17,315 nt of DNA, from assembly GCA_964537715.1 (NCBI GenBank), contig CAZIAH010000090.1:1-17315 (forward strand), read 5' to 3'. This document shows, one piece after another, positions 1 through 7,010 of the stretch. Each line of letters starts with the position of its first letter. Position 1 is the stretch's first letter. A program made the position numbers and the translations under genes. The DNA is from CAZTZL01 sp964537715 (GTDB lineage: Bacteria > Zhuqueibacterota > QNDG01 > DSAB01). The notes under the pieces were generated by a model. It was not told the origin of the DNA. It ran no database searches and saw nothing but the letters and a program-made list of their open reading frames with translations.

Positions 1-172
1 AAAAGACCACCTGATCCCAGGATTTGGATTCGGCCAACTTCTCGATGCCGCGGTGGTTGTAACCGATTTCGATATCCAGTTTAACGACTTTTTCACCTTC
101 CACATGAAGCCGAAAAAACTCGGGCTCTTCCTGAAGCGGATGATACGGACCAATGGGGATGATTTCGCTCAT
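1..172 (-). CDS. NuoD/EchE-like large subunit of group 4 hydrogenase(-related) complex, N-terminus only
   Basis: This is the 5' end of a gene that runs off the left edge; about 57 residues are visible. The start ATG at 172-170 overlaps the stop of the NuoC-like gene (ATGA). The translation has IGPYHPLQEEPEFFRL near the N-terminus, then IGYNHRGIEKL, the signatures shared by the NuoD subunit of complex I and the catalytic large subunits of Ech/Hyc-type hydrogenases. In group 4 [NiFe] hydrogenases the first nickel-binding CxxC comes soon after the RGIEK motif, and the window stops before it. Whether this subunit holds a NiFe centre (a true H2-evolving or H2-oxidising enzyme) or has lost it, as in complex I and 'Ehr/Mbx-like' complexes, cannot be read here. 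The family is certain, the catalytic status open. Confidence 0.9.
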   Translation of the reverse strand, partial: MSEIIPIGPYHPLQEEPEFFRLHVEGEKVVKLDIEIGYNHRGIEKLAESKSWDQVVF

Positions 173-606
173 TGATCTCTCCTCAAAGGATAGTTACCCT
201 CGGGCCAATCATCAGGAAGTAAAAGCCGTCTCATATCGGGATGATTTTTAAAACGAACACCCAACAATTCTGCAATCTCCCTTTCGATCCACTCTGTCCC
301 TTTTATGATGTGTGCAATGGATTCTATTTCCAGTTCTGGTTTCTTTAGAAAAACTCGAAGGGACAGAACCTGGGGTAATTGATAAAAATCAAAATGGTAT
401 AAAATTTCTACTCCACCTCTCGGTGTATCCACACCCGAGGCGATAATAAAACGCGCATTCAATTTCTCAAATATAAACTGACTGAAATCCACAATATCAG
501 AAGGATCAATATTGATATAAACTCTATTATCATTATGCTGATACCACTTGAGAATCTTGGCATCAAACTGTTGGTGGATTTTCTTTTCGATCTCTTTCCA
601 GGTCAT
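169..606 (-). CDS. NuoC/EchD-like 30 kDa subunit
   Basis: Hydrophilic peripheral-arm subunit of the complex I 30-kDa family (NuoC; EchD; N-terminal part of HycE), which pairs with the large subunit. The C-terminal signature is visible: ERE followed by LLGVRFKNHPDMRRLLLP and DDWPEGNYPLRRD. The product is about 145 residues, the short EchD-like size rather than the longer bacterial NuoC. I chose ATG at 606, which has a GAGACAG stretch about 6 nt upstream; an in-frame TTG at 621 would add five residues and cannot be excluded. It sits between the NuoB-like gene (stop at 625-627) and the large subunit, with which its stop overlaps by four bases, consistent with translational coupling. No Fe-S motif is expected or seen. 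Confidence 0.93.
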   Translation of the reverse strand: MTWKEIEKKIHQQFDAKILKWYQHNDNRVYINIDPSDIVDFSQFIFEKLNARFIIASGVDTPRGGVEILYHFDFYQLPQVLSLRVFLKKPELEIESIAHIIKGTEWIEREIAELLGVRFKNHPDMRRLLLPDDWPEGNYPLRRDQ

Positions 607-624
607 AATCGTCTGTCTCAATTT

Positions 625-1050
625 TTATGCTTTCTGTCTCAGTAGTTTTAAAAGTTTTGCCACGCCGGCAATGATCGCTTCGGGTTTGGGGGGACATCCT
701 GGAATATAAATATCGACCGGCAAAACTTCGTCCACAGTCTTTGGCATCACATAGCTGCCACTAAAAACACCATGAGCTAAAGCACACGTCCCTATTGCTA
801 TTACAACTCCAGGCTTCGGCATCTGGGCATAAACTTCCTTGGCTCTTGGAATACACTTCATTGTCATGTTGCCGGTTACCAAAAGCGCATCCGCATGACG
901 AGGACTGCCCACAAGAACAATCCCAAAACGTTCCAAATCGTATCGTGGAGTCAGACAATCCAGAATTTCAATATCACAGTTGTTACAGCTTCCAGTCGAA
1001 AGATGATAAACCCACGGAGATTTGGTTAATGCTTTAAGTTTCAATCCCAT
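625..1050 (-). CDS. NuoB/EchC-like [4Fe-4S] small subunit
   Basis: The 141-residue small subunit that would carry the terminal [4Fe-4S] cluster next to the active site of the large subunit. The motif GSCNNCDIEIL gives Cys22 and Cys25, IGTCA gives Cys89 and PGCPPKPE gives Cys119; together these are the four ligands. The CxxC spacing and the following DIEIL and VGSPRHADALLVTG match group 4 hydrogenase small subunits (EchC, HycG) rather than complex I NuoB, which has adjacent cysteines. Two extra cysteines (32 and 66) are not in known ligand positions. Start ATG at 1050 has GGGAAGATAAG just upstream, overlapping the stop of the NuoH-like gene. There is no Tat signal, so the protein faces the cytoplasm. 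Confidence 0.95.
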   Translation of the reverse strand: MGLKLKALTKSPWVYHLSTGSCNNCDIEILDCLTPRYDLERFGIVLVGSPRHADALLVTGNMTMKCIPRAKEVYAQMPKPGVVIAIGTCALAHGVFSGSYVMPKTVDEVLPVDIYIPGCPPKPEAIIAGVAKLLKLLRQKA

Positions 1051-1055
1051 AATTC

Positions 1056-1988
1056 TTATCTTCCCAATAAAGCCAATATCACTGCGACAATTCCAAGAAT
1101 CGTGACCGGTCCCCAGAAAAATTTCATGGCCTGGTCAATCCGGACTCTTGGATTGGTGTTTCTGATCAATATAATCAATACAAGAAGTACTACATATTTT
1201 AAAACGGACCATAAAATCGCCCAACCCTGAAAATGCATACCTCCTAAGAACAACAAAACCAAGGTCATGGGTAAAGTAAAAAGCATCATCATTCGGGTTA
1301 ATTTAAATATTGCCAAAGGAGGACCCGAATATTCAACAAAAGGCCCGCTCATAATTTCCGTTTCCGCTTCAGGGATATCAAAAGGAACCAGAGTCAATTT
1401 GGCCTGCATGGCAATCACCGCGACAATCAGAGCAATGATTCCGGAAGGATATTGCCAGTTAAAAACCATACCATAATTATTTTGATAGTTGATTAAATCC
1501 CCGAGTCGGATTGCTCCACCAGCCTGAATAATAGGTACCAGTACAGCTAAAATAAAGGGAAGTTCATCCGCCAGCATGAGCTTCATCTCACGACTGGCAC
1601 CCAAAGAGGCAATCGGATTTTTGGAAGCAAAACCGCCGATAATCACGGCCAGCGAGGGGACCATCAAAAAATAAATGACAACGATCAAATCTCCAGTAAA
1701 TCCTTTTTCCGGAAAAAAAATCGCCATCCAGATCAACGTGGAAACGAGCGTCACGGCGGCCAATCCAAATATAGGAGCCAGTAAAAAGGTCGTCCGAGAA
1801 GCTCCTTTCGGTATGATGGTTTCTTTGCCTAAAAGTTTGACAAAATCGTACAGGGGCTGAAGCAGGGGCGGTCCGACGCGCCATTGCACCCTAGCTGTGA
1901 CCTTGCGATCGATCCAGCTAGCAAGCATCCCGACAACAGCCGTAAAAAGAAAACCAGGGAAAATCAAATATGCCACGATCGGATTCAT
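1056..1988 (-). CDS. NuoH/EchB-like membrane subunit
   Basis: A 310-residue integral membrane protein of the complex I subunit 1 family (NuoH, EchB, HycD), which anchors the peripheral arm and forms the link to the ion-translocating subunits. Visible signatures are WIDRKVTARVQWRVGPP followed by LLQPLYDFVKLLGKE near residues 25-55, and FDIPEAETEIMSGPFVEYSG near residues 200-220, the acidic loop facing the Fe-S subunit. About eight hydrophobic segments can be counted. The ATG at 1988 follows the ferredoxin stop by essentially no gap. Length and the short acidic loop fit the hydrogenase branch better than respiratory NuoH. It is the only membrane subunit encoded within this operon as far as visible; the NuoL-like partner is encoded separately at 4784-6592. 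Confidence 0.95.
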   Translation of the reverse strand: MNPIVAYLIFPGFLFTAVVGMLASWIDRKVTARVQWRVGPPLLQPLYDFVKLLGKETIIPKGASRTTFLLAPIFGLAAVTLVSTLIWMAIFFPEKGFTGDLIVVIYFLMVPSLAVIIGGFASKNPIASLGASREMKLMLADELPFILAVLVPIIQAGGAIRLGDLINYQNNYGMVFNWQYPSGIIALIVAVIAMQAKLTLVPFDIPEAETEIMSGPFVEYSGPPLAIFKLTRMMMLFTLPMTLVLLFLGGMHFQGWAILWSVLKYVVLLVLIILIRNTNPRVRIDQAMKFFWGPVTILGIVAVILALLGR

Positions 1989-1989
1989 A

Positions 1990-2478
1990 TCAAATAAACG
2001 CTTCCTTTTTCCACGGAATGGTATGTACGATTAAATGTTCTCCGATTTGAAAAAGTTTTTCTTTCGGATTGGGTTCAAATTCCCCGTATTGAATGGCCCC
2101 TTCGGGACAACCTCCCAAACAGATGGGTTCTTCATTGTCTCCGAGACGGCCGATGCAAAAATCACAGCGGGACACTGCATAAGGAATCACTTCGGGCAGA
2201 ATCACTCCGAACGGACAGGCATAACAGCAGGTCCGACAAGCCACACATCGCAGATTATACCGCTTGACAATCCCGTTTTTCTGTTTTTCGAGAGCGTCTG
2301 TCGGACAGGCAGTCACGCACGGCGCTTTGTCGCACTGTCTGCATGTGGCACCGAATTCCGCAATTTCCCTCAGATGCAAAATGCCATCATTAAAAGGATG
2401 ATAAAAATAGCTGCACGAAGCTTTACACTCGTTACACTGACGACATTTTACCAAATCAATCAACAGACGCTTTGCCAT
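1990..2478 (-). CDS. 4Fe-4S ferredoxin subunit (HycB/HydN/CooF-like), four clusters
   Basis: A 162-residue polyferredoxin of the HycB/HydN/CooF electron-transfer type. Sixteen cysteines can be assigned to four [4Fe-4S] clusters: Cys12/15/18/22, 46/49/54/58, 78/81/84/88 and 105/108/120/124, with a spare Cys85. There is no Tat signal or membrane segment, so it should sit on the cytoplasmic side. In formate hydrogenlyase and CO-dependent hydrogenase, proteins of this family wire an electron-input enzyme to the NuoB-like subunit. Here the input enzyme is most simply the adjacent HydG/HydB-like pair (inference). The ATG at 2478 lies 2 nt after the stop of the HydG-like gene and a GGGAAT stretch precedes it. 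A NuoI-type two-cluster protein is ruled out by the cluster number. Confidence 0.92.
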   Translation of the reverse strand: MAKRLLIDLVKCRQCNECKASCSYFYHPFNDGILHLREIAEFGATCRQCDKAPCVTACPTDALEKQKNGIVKRYNLRCVACRTCCYACPFGVILPEVIPYAVSRCDFCIGRLGDNEEPICLGGCPEGAIQYGEFEPNPKEKLFQIGEHLIVHTIPWKKEAFI

Positions 2479-2480
2479 AG

Positions 2481-3302
2481 CTATTCCCAGATATCCGGTA
2501 AATTCTTCAACATTTCGTATTTAAAGACCGGCCCGTCCTTACAGATGAAATAGTGATCGATCAGACAATGACGGCATTGACCGATACCGCAATACATTTT
2601 TCTTTCCATGGAAAGGTAAATATCCTTAGGCCGGAATCCCACTTCCAACAGTTTCAAGGTTCCGAATTTCATCATGATCGGCGGCCCGATGACGACGGCC
2701 ACACTATTTTTCAAATTGATTTTGATTTTATCTAAAAGGGTTGTAACGACACCCACGTGGCCTTTCCAATCGCCCTCCCCTTTATCCACAGTGATATGGA
2801 ATTCGATTTTCTTTTGAAAATCGTCGATTTGATATTTATAAACGATATCAGCCGGTGAACGTGCACCATAACACATGCTGATCCGGGGAAACTTGGCTTT
2901 TTCTTTGATCAGACTGTAGAGCAAGGCGCGCGCAGGAGGAAATCCGACGCCGCCGATCAGAAGCAGAATTTCCTTGCCATGATATTCTTCCAAAGGGAAA
3001 CCATTGCCATACGGTCCCCTCAGACCAAGAACATCTCCCTCTTTCATCTGATGAAGACGGGAGGTCATATAACCGACATTCTGAACTGTAAATTCAAGAA
3101 GTTCGGGCTGATAACAAGGAGAGGACATAGCAAAGGGTGCTTCTCCAATTTCTGGAACCATTAACTCGGCAAACTGGCCGCAATGGAATGAAAAAACATT
3201 CTCCGGTTTCAGGACAAACGTTTTGATCCCCTGTGTTTCCGTTTTTATTTCCCGGATCACTGCTTTTTGTGATTTGTAGGGATTGTTTTTCTTGCTCGTC
3301 AT
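2481..3302 (-). CDS. HydG/PyrK-like FAD/NAD(P)-binding, [2Fe-2S] subunit (membrane-complex copy)
   Basis: A 273-residue flavoprotein of the ferredoxin-NADP reductase/PyrK/sulfhydrogenase-gamma family. The FAD part holds GEAPFAMSSP (residues 53-62) and GPYGNGFP (96-103). The nucleotide-binding fold begins at GGVGFPPAR (117-125), followed by VVIGPPIMM. A C-terminal [2Fe-2S] site has Cys238, 243, 246 and 254 in the CGIGQCRHC pattern plus FICKDGPVF. The expected role is two-electron exchange with NAD(P)H and one-electron transfer to Fe-S partners. It is directly downstream of a HydB-like gene and upstream of the ferredoxin, so it is probably the NAD(P)H entry or exit point of the membrane complex (inference). 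NADH versus NADPH preference cannot be read reliably. It is clearly paralogous to the copy at 9771-10628. Confidence 0.93.
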   Translation of the reverse strand: MTSKKNNPYKSQKAVIREIKTETQGIKTFVLKPENVFSFHCGQFAELMVPEIGEAPFAMSSPCYQPELLEFTVQNVGYMTSRLHQMKEGDVLGLRGPYGNGFPLEEYHGKEILLLIGGVGFPPARALLYSLIKEKAKFPRISMCYGARSPADIVYKYQIDDFQKKIEFHITVDKGEGDWKGHVGVVTTLLDKIKINLKNSVAVVIGPPIMMKFGTLKLLEVGFRPKDIYLSMERKMYCGIGQCRHCLIDHYFICKDGPVFKYEMLKNLPDIWE

Positions 3303-3310
3303 AATAATAT

Positions 3311-4321
3311 TTAACTCATGGATAGATCTTTAAGAGCTTCCCGCATATCGATTTCACCTTGGCATCCTTCAATACAACGTCCGCACCCGGTGCATCCGGT
3401 CATACCGTAATTTTCTTCCAGATATTTGAACTTGCATAAATACCGATTGCGAAATCGTTCGTACAAACGCGGCCTCGGTGTCCCGCCACCGGCAGTCACC
3501 GCATAACCCGAATACATGCAGGCATCCCATCCCCGTAATTTGACAAAGGTTTTCCTCGTCACATCATCCAAAAAATAGCAGTGACAGGTGGGACAGGCAT
3601 GATTGCAGGCACCGCATTCGACACAGGTTTCGGAATGTTTTTTCCAGACTTCGGATTCCCAATGTTTTGAAACAACTTCTTTATGCGTTCCTGAAAAACT
3701 GAATTTCTTGTTTTGTTTATCGACTCTCTGCGTACATTCCTTTCGCATCTTCTCCAAAGCTTCTTTTTCTTCCCTGACCAATTCCTTGAGCGCTTGATCA
3801 TGACCCTCGAGAAGCCCCTTTCCCCGTTTGCTTCCGACTTCGATGACAAATCCATCCCAGATTTTCGACAAATTCAGATCAAAACCCGCTTCGGGATAGG
3901 GTTTCCCATTAACCAGTGTACAGAAGCAGGTGTCCCACGGTTGTGTACAATCGCTGCTGATGATCAAACTTTCACTGCGCCGCTTCTGATAATGAGGATC
4001 TGCAAATTCATTTCCGAATGCACGGTCGAATATGGAGATCGCTTTTAAATCGCACGCTTTTACATTCAAAAAGAGCCAGGGTTTCTCAGACTGATAATCC
4101 TTTCCGACTACTTCTTCCAGGGAAGGGAAAAGAAATGTTTTTAACGGTTGGACAGCGCGGGCTTCTTCATAAACAATCGATGAGATATTTTCTGTAGTCA
4201 CGGACTTAAAAAAAAGTCCGCCCTTTTGTGCTTGAGGTGCCAGAACAGCAAATTTCTCAAGCCACTTTTGCAGCATATTCCCCCAATGAGCTTTTCCGAT
4301 ATAGTACATTTCAGAAGACAT
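3311..4321 (-). CDS. HydB/AsrA-like 4Fe-4S dicluster subunit (membrane-complex copy)
   Basis: A 336-residue protein of the sulfhydrogenase beta / anaerobic sulfite reductase A family, which passes electrons between the flavoprotein and downstream clusters. Two ferredoxin-type sites are near the C-terminus: Cys233/236/239/243 (CVECGACNHACPTC) and Cys310/313/316/320 (CTGCGRCIEGC). Further family-typical cysteine positions are KACDLKA (Cys90), CFC (Cys132, 134) and WDACMY. It is the first gene of the operon, with a strong promoter about 35 bp upstream of the ATG at 4321 and only weak Shine-Dalgarno complementarity. It forms a gene pair with the flavoprotein that follows, in the same order as the second pair at 11650-9771. 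Recruitment of this pair to an Ech-like core is the unusual part. Confidence 0.92.
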   Translation of the reverse strand: MSSEMYYIGKAHWGNMLQKWLEKFAVLAPQAQKGGLFFKSVTTENISSIVYEEARAVQPLKTFLFPSLEEVVGKDYQSEKPWLFLNVKACDLKAISIFDRAFGNEFADPHYQKRRSESLIISSDCTQPWDTCFCTLVNGKPYPEAGFDLNLSKIWDGFVIEVGSKRGKGLLEGHDQALKELVREEKEALEKMRKECTQRVDKQNKKFSFSGTHKEVVSKHWESEVWKKHSETCVECGACNHACPTCHCYFLDDVTRKTFVKLRGWDACMYSGYAVTAGGGTPRPRLYERFRNRYLCKFKYLEENYGMTGCTGCGRCIEGCQGEIDMREALKDLSMS

Positions 4322-4355
4322 AATCTGTAAGATAGAGTCACAAAATAGTTAAAAC

Positions 4356-4384
4356 AGTATAAGAAATTTATTTACTTTTGTCAA
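4356..4384 (-). promoter_or_regulatory. sigma70-type promoter of the membrane-complex operon
   Basis: On the minus strand TTGACA (4384-4379) and TATACT (4361-4356) are separated by 17 bp. Transcription would start near 4349, giving a leader of about 28 nt before the ATG at 4321. This fits the housekeeping consensus closely and implies that the operon is transcribed independently of the NuoL-like gene upstream. Confidence 0.8.
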
Positions 4385-4405
4385 GAAAAAAATGCACTAA
4401 AACTG

Positions 4406-4435
4406 ATTTTATTGTGAAGACAGGCACAATAAAAT
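4406..4435. promoter_or_regulatory. Rex-like operator / 11-bp-arm inverted repeat
   Basis: Perfect inverted repeat with 11-bp arms (ATTTTATTGTG and CACAATAAAAT) around an 8-bp centre. Its core, TTGTGAA-4-GGCACAA at 4412-4429, matches the known Rex consensus TTGTGAA-4-TTCACAA at 12 of 14 fixed positions. It lies about 22-28 bp upstream of the -35 box of the operon that begins at 4321, and a Rex gene is in the same window. The position upstream of the -35, rather than across the promoter, is less typical for a repressor. The alternative reading is an AT-rich hairpin ending the upstream transcript. Confidence 0.65.
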
Positions 4436-4783
4436 TAAAAATCATTCTTAAAAAAATATCCTTGTAAAGAACCGAATCTTGATAAATTTTCTATTTTACA
4501 AAACCAAACCCATCATTCAAATTTCACTCCCCTGCCAGCCCGGAAGCAAAAACCCAATCCCGAATTGAAGACTTGAATGATTATTCTAAATGGAGCTTTC
4601 ACTTGCAACAGCAAATCCAATATCGCCGGGAGTCAATCATAAAAGGATATCTTGACAAAACAATCACTTCTTAAAACCCCGCATAAGGATTCTATAGAGA
4701 TTTTGTCTTTGTGGCTTGGAATTCTTTTAGAAAACAGTTCTTAGTTATTTTTTAAAAAAGTTCAGTATATATCAATCTACAAA
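4436..4783. other. non-coding spacer between the NuoL-like gene and the membrane-complex operon
   Basis: No convincing reading frame is seen on either strand. It contains the inverted repeat described separately at 4512-4581 and a stretch at 4703-4719 reading TTTGTCTTTGTGGCTTGG, a kind of sequence often left by decayed intergenic repeats (weak impression). No canonical GC-rich hairpin with a T-tract follows the NuoL-like stop at 4784. Confidence 0.5.
4512..4581. repeat. 9-bp inverted repeat bounding a 52-bp GC-richer island
   Basis: ATCATTCAA at 4512-4520 and its exact complement TTGAATGAT at 4573-4581 enclose 52 bp that are visibly richer in C and G than the surrounding AT-rich spacer. It could be a small repeat element or an RNA structure; it may also be chance. 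Confidence 0.35.
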
Positions 4784-6592
4784 CTAAATCCTCAACATTA
4801 AAATGAGTAAAACGATCAGACCCAATATGATCCATGACATATACAGAGTGAGTATCCCCGTGTGAGCTTTCCTGAACAGCTTTGTAATACCACTGGCTAT
4901 TTGATTGCCTTGATTATAAATATCAAACCATTTCTTCTCAGCAATGACATAAAAACGATGCATCAATTTCATTTCTTCTACTGTGTTATAAAATTGTGTC
5001 CCATCTACCCGTTCATCTGGAAGAAGACGTTCCCCTCCAATAAAATTCTCAGCGGTCCTTATATTTTGTATTTTCCCGGCAAAATAAATAATACTTCCTA
5101 TGATCAGTCCAAATATGATGAGATAGGCAGCTTGTCCAGCAGACCAAATACCGAGAAAAGAGATACCAGATACTGAAGGCAGAATAAAATACTTCAGCGG
5201 CACTGCATTGATAAAAATCCCAAAAACAACACAAAGTATGGCAGTGATAAACATCGGAAATGACATGAAAATTCCTACCTCGACTTTTTTCATAGGTTCT
5301 ATCGCCTTAGAAGAAACTCCTAAGAATATCGAATGAATCATCTTCATGCCTATGGCAAAAGTTAAAGCGCTTCCGAACATCGCCATAACCAACCATAAAG
5401 TAAAAATTTTACTGCCATTCCTTCCAATATCAATGAGACCCTGATAGATTAACCATTTTGAAGCAAACCCGCTAAATAAAGGTGCTCCAGAAATGGATAG
5501 TACAGCCACGAGTGTTATTCCAAATGTCACAGGCATTGATTTGATCAATCCTCCTAACCGATTCAGCTCGGCTGTACCAGTTCGATACTCGATATTCCCA
5601 ATGCAAAGAAAAAGACAAAATGTCCATATCGCACTGCTTATCATATAAAATAATCCGCCTGCCAAACCGATTGAATTGCCTATTCCAAAACCAAGTAAAA
5701 TATATCCTGAACCAGAGATGACCAAATATGCCAATATTTTTCTCGCATTATTTTCTTTGAGTGCCATTATCACAGCATAAACGATTGATAGGGTCCCAAT
5801 AATGATAAGTACATAGTTTAAACTCACAGATTTTTGAAAGAGATTGATGCAAAGTCTGAACAATAAATAAATTCCAAGAAGCTTATCTATCGAACCGGGA
5901 AGAAATGCTAAAACTGGAATGGGGGCCTTGGCAGACACATCCGGTATCCAGGTATGAAGAGGAACGGCTCCAATTTTTGCAAAAACACCCAATAGCAAAA
6001 GAATAAATGCAAAGTATGCACTTACTTCCTTAAATATAAGATTGATCTTATCCATTTCAAAAGTACCTGTCAGAGAATAGATCAAGCAAATTCCCAACAG
6101 AATCAGTGCATCACTTCCACCGATAATAATTAATGCTTTCTTTGCTGCCGGAGCTGTATCTTCTCCACCGGTAAGAATAAGTAAATAAAGTGTAATTCCC
6201 AAGAATCCCCAAAACATAAGGAGTAAAATAAGGTGATTGGACAAAAGTACACCACAGGTTGCGCCCAATGTCCATAAGAAAGTTGTATAGTAAGTTCCTT
6301 GATTACTCTTACCTGCCATAAATGAAATAGAATAAATGGCGATAAGAAGACCAAACAATCCCGCTGCCAATAAAATAAAGCCACTTAAATGATCGACTCT
6401 CAGTATCAGAGAATCATTGTATATATATTTAAGTGGCTGCCGAAGAAATATGAGCAAACTTAATATAAAAGTGATCATTGCACCCAATACTGACAAAAGG
6501 CTCTTTATTCCTACTGTTTTTTTTGGTAGAACAATACAAACAATACCAAAAAGAATAGGAAGAATAATAGGATAAAGCAGTATGTTGTCCAT
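4784..6592 (-). CDS. NuoL/EchA-like proton- or sodium-translocating membrane subunit
   Basis: A 602-residue protein of the complex I/Mrp antiporter family with about 14-15 hydrophobic segments. Signatures include KIGAVPLHTWIPDVSAKAPIP with the TM7 lysine (near residue 209), the TM8 lysine in SIDKLLGIYLL, and the broken-helix TM12 lysine in GFASKWLIYQG. Past residue ~510 there is a hydrophilic amphipathic stretch (GGERLLPDERVDGTQFYNTV) and a final membrane helix, as in NuoL/EchA rather than NuoN/NuoM. In TM5, where family members have a key glutamate, the alignable position is glycine (MFWGFLGITLYLL). The ATG at 6592 has a full AAGGAGG six bases upstream. It has its own promoter and lies between two hydrogenase operons; the likely partner is the NuoH/B/C/D-like complex downstream (inference). 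Confidence 0.92.
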   Translation of the reverse strand: MDNILLYPIILPILFGIVCIVLPKKTVGIKSLLSVLGAMITFILSLLIFLRQPLKYIYNDSLILRVDHLSGFILLAAGLFGLLIAIYSISFMAGKSNQGTYYTTFLWTLGATCGVLLSNHLILLLMFWGFLGITLYLLILTGGEDTAPAAKKALIIIGGSDALILLGICLIYSLTGTFEMDKINLIFKEVSAYFAFILLLLGVFAKIGAVPLHTWIPDVSAKAPIPVLAFLPGSIDKLLGIYLLFRLCINLFQKSVSLNYVLIIIGTLSIVYAVIMALKENNARKILAYLVISGSGYILLGFGIGNSIGLAGGLFYMISSAIWTFCLFLCIGNIEYRTGTAELNRLGGLIKSMPVTFGITLVAVLSISGAPLFSGFASKWLIYQGLIDIGRNGSKIFTLWLVMAMFGSALTFAIGMKMIHSIFLGVSSKAIEPMKKVEVGIFMSFPMFITAILCVVFGIFINAVPLKYFILPSVSGISFLGIWSAGQAAYLIIFGLIIGSIIYFAGKIQNIRTAENFIGGERLLPDERVDGTQFYNTVEEMKLMHRFYVIAEKKWFDIYNQGNQIASGITKLFRKAHTGILTLYMSWIILGLIVLLILMLRI

Positions 6593-6896
6593 TGCCTGCC
6601 TCCTTATTAATAATGAAACAACAACTCTATCACACGATAGGGAAAGACCGCCTTAAGATACAAATCATAAACAAGTACTGATCAGACAAATGAGGCTTAA
6701 TAAGCCTTGACAGCAAGAAAACTGTAATATTTCATTGAGGTAGGTAAGTAATCAAAAGATAATTGTGTTTTCAGATCTGGAAATAAACGATGGATGATTA
6801 GTTCGAATTCCAAAGGAGAAACCATAGGAACGAATTTGTTTTACATCTAACCGATAAAGCCCCCATTATTTTAATATTTATCTTGGATTATCCTTT
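6593..6896 (-). other. ~300-nt untranslated leader of the NuoL-like gene
   Basis: The consensus promoter at 6932-6904 would start transcription near 6897, about 300 nt before the start codon. The leader contains a small open frame (6697-6825) and an exact 7-bp inverted repeat around one base at 6693-6707 (AGGCTTA-A-TAAGCCT). I do not recognise a riboswitch class. A second, nearer promoter is not evident. Confidence 0.45.
6697..6825 (-). pseudogene. possible 42-residue small ORF or gene remnant
   Basis: ATG at 6825 to TAA at 6699-6697 encodes 42 residues with a balanced, protein-like composition (central FPDLKTQLSFDYLP, end YYSFLAVKAY). The end resembles the last strands of a class I methyltransferase-like fold, but this is only an impression. 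There is no Shine-Dalgarno sequence, and an in-frame stop lies six codons before the ATG. It could be a decayed gene tail, a leader peptide for the NuoL-like gene, or chance. Confidence 0.25.
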
Positions 6897-6903
6897 ATAT
6901 TTC

Positions 6904-6932
6904 ATTATAAATAAAATATTTACAATTGTCAA
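6904..6932 (-). promoter_or_regulatory. consensus sigma70 promoter upstream of the NuoL-like gene
   Basis: On the minus strand TTGACA (6932-6927) and TATAAT (6909-6904) are separated by exactly 17 bp, a full match to the housekeeping consensus. No Rex-like box was seen around it, unlike the two hydrogenase operons. It lies between the protease gene and the NuoL-like gene, so the latter is probably its own transcription unit. Confidence 0.8.
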
Positions 6933-7010
6933 GTAGAAAATCGCTGAAGCGACGAGACAATTTCGTATCAAAGAAATCTTGATCCAGAGGATTGCTTTCG
7001 GAAAATGGAA

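Noticed and set aside
625..1050. Extra cysteine in the NuoB-like protein (MKCIPRA, Cys66) considered as a novel cluster ligand.
   Set aside because: The four standard ligands are all present (22, 25, 89, 119); an isolated extra cysteine is not evidence for another cluster.
6940..6951. Short hairpin TCGCTTCAGCGA followed by TTTTC on the minus strand after the protease gene, considered as a terminator.
   Set aside because: Only about four pairs with a small loop and a short T-run; too weak to call.
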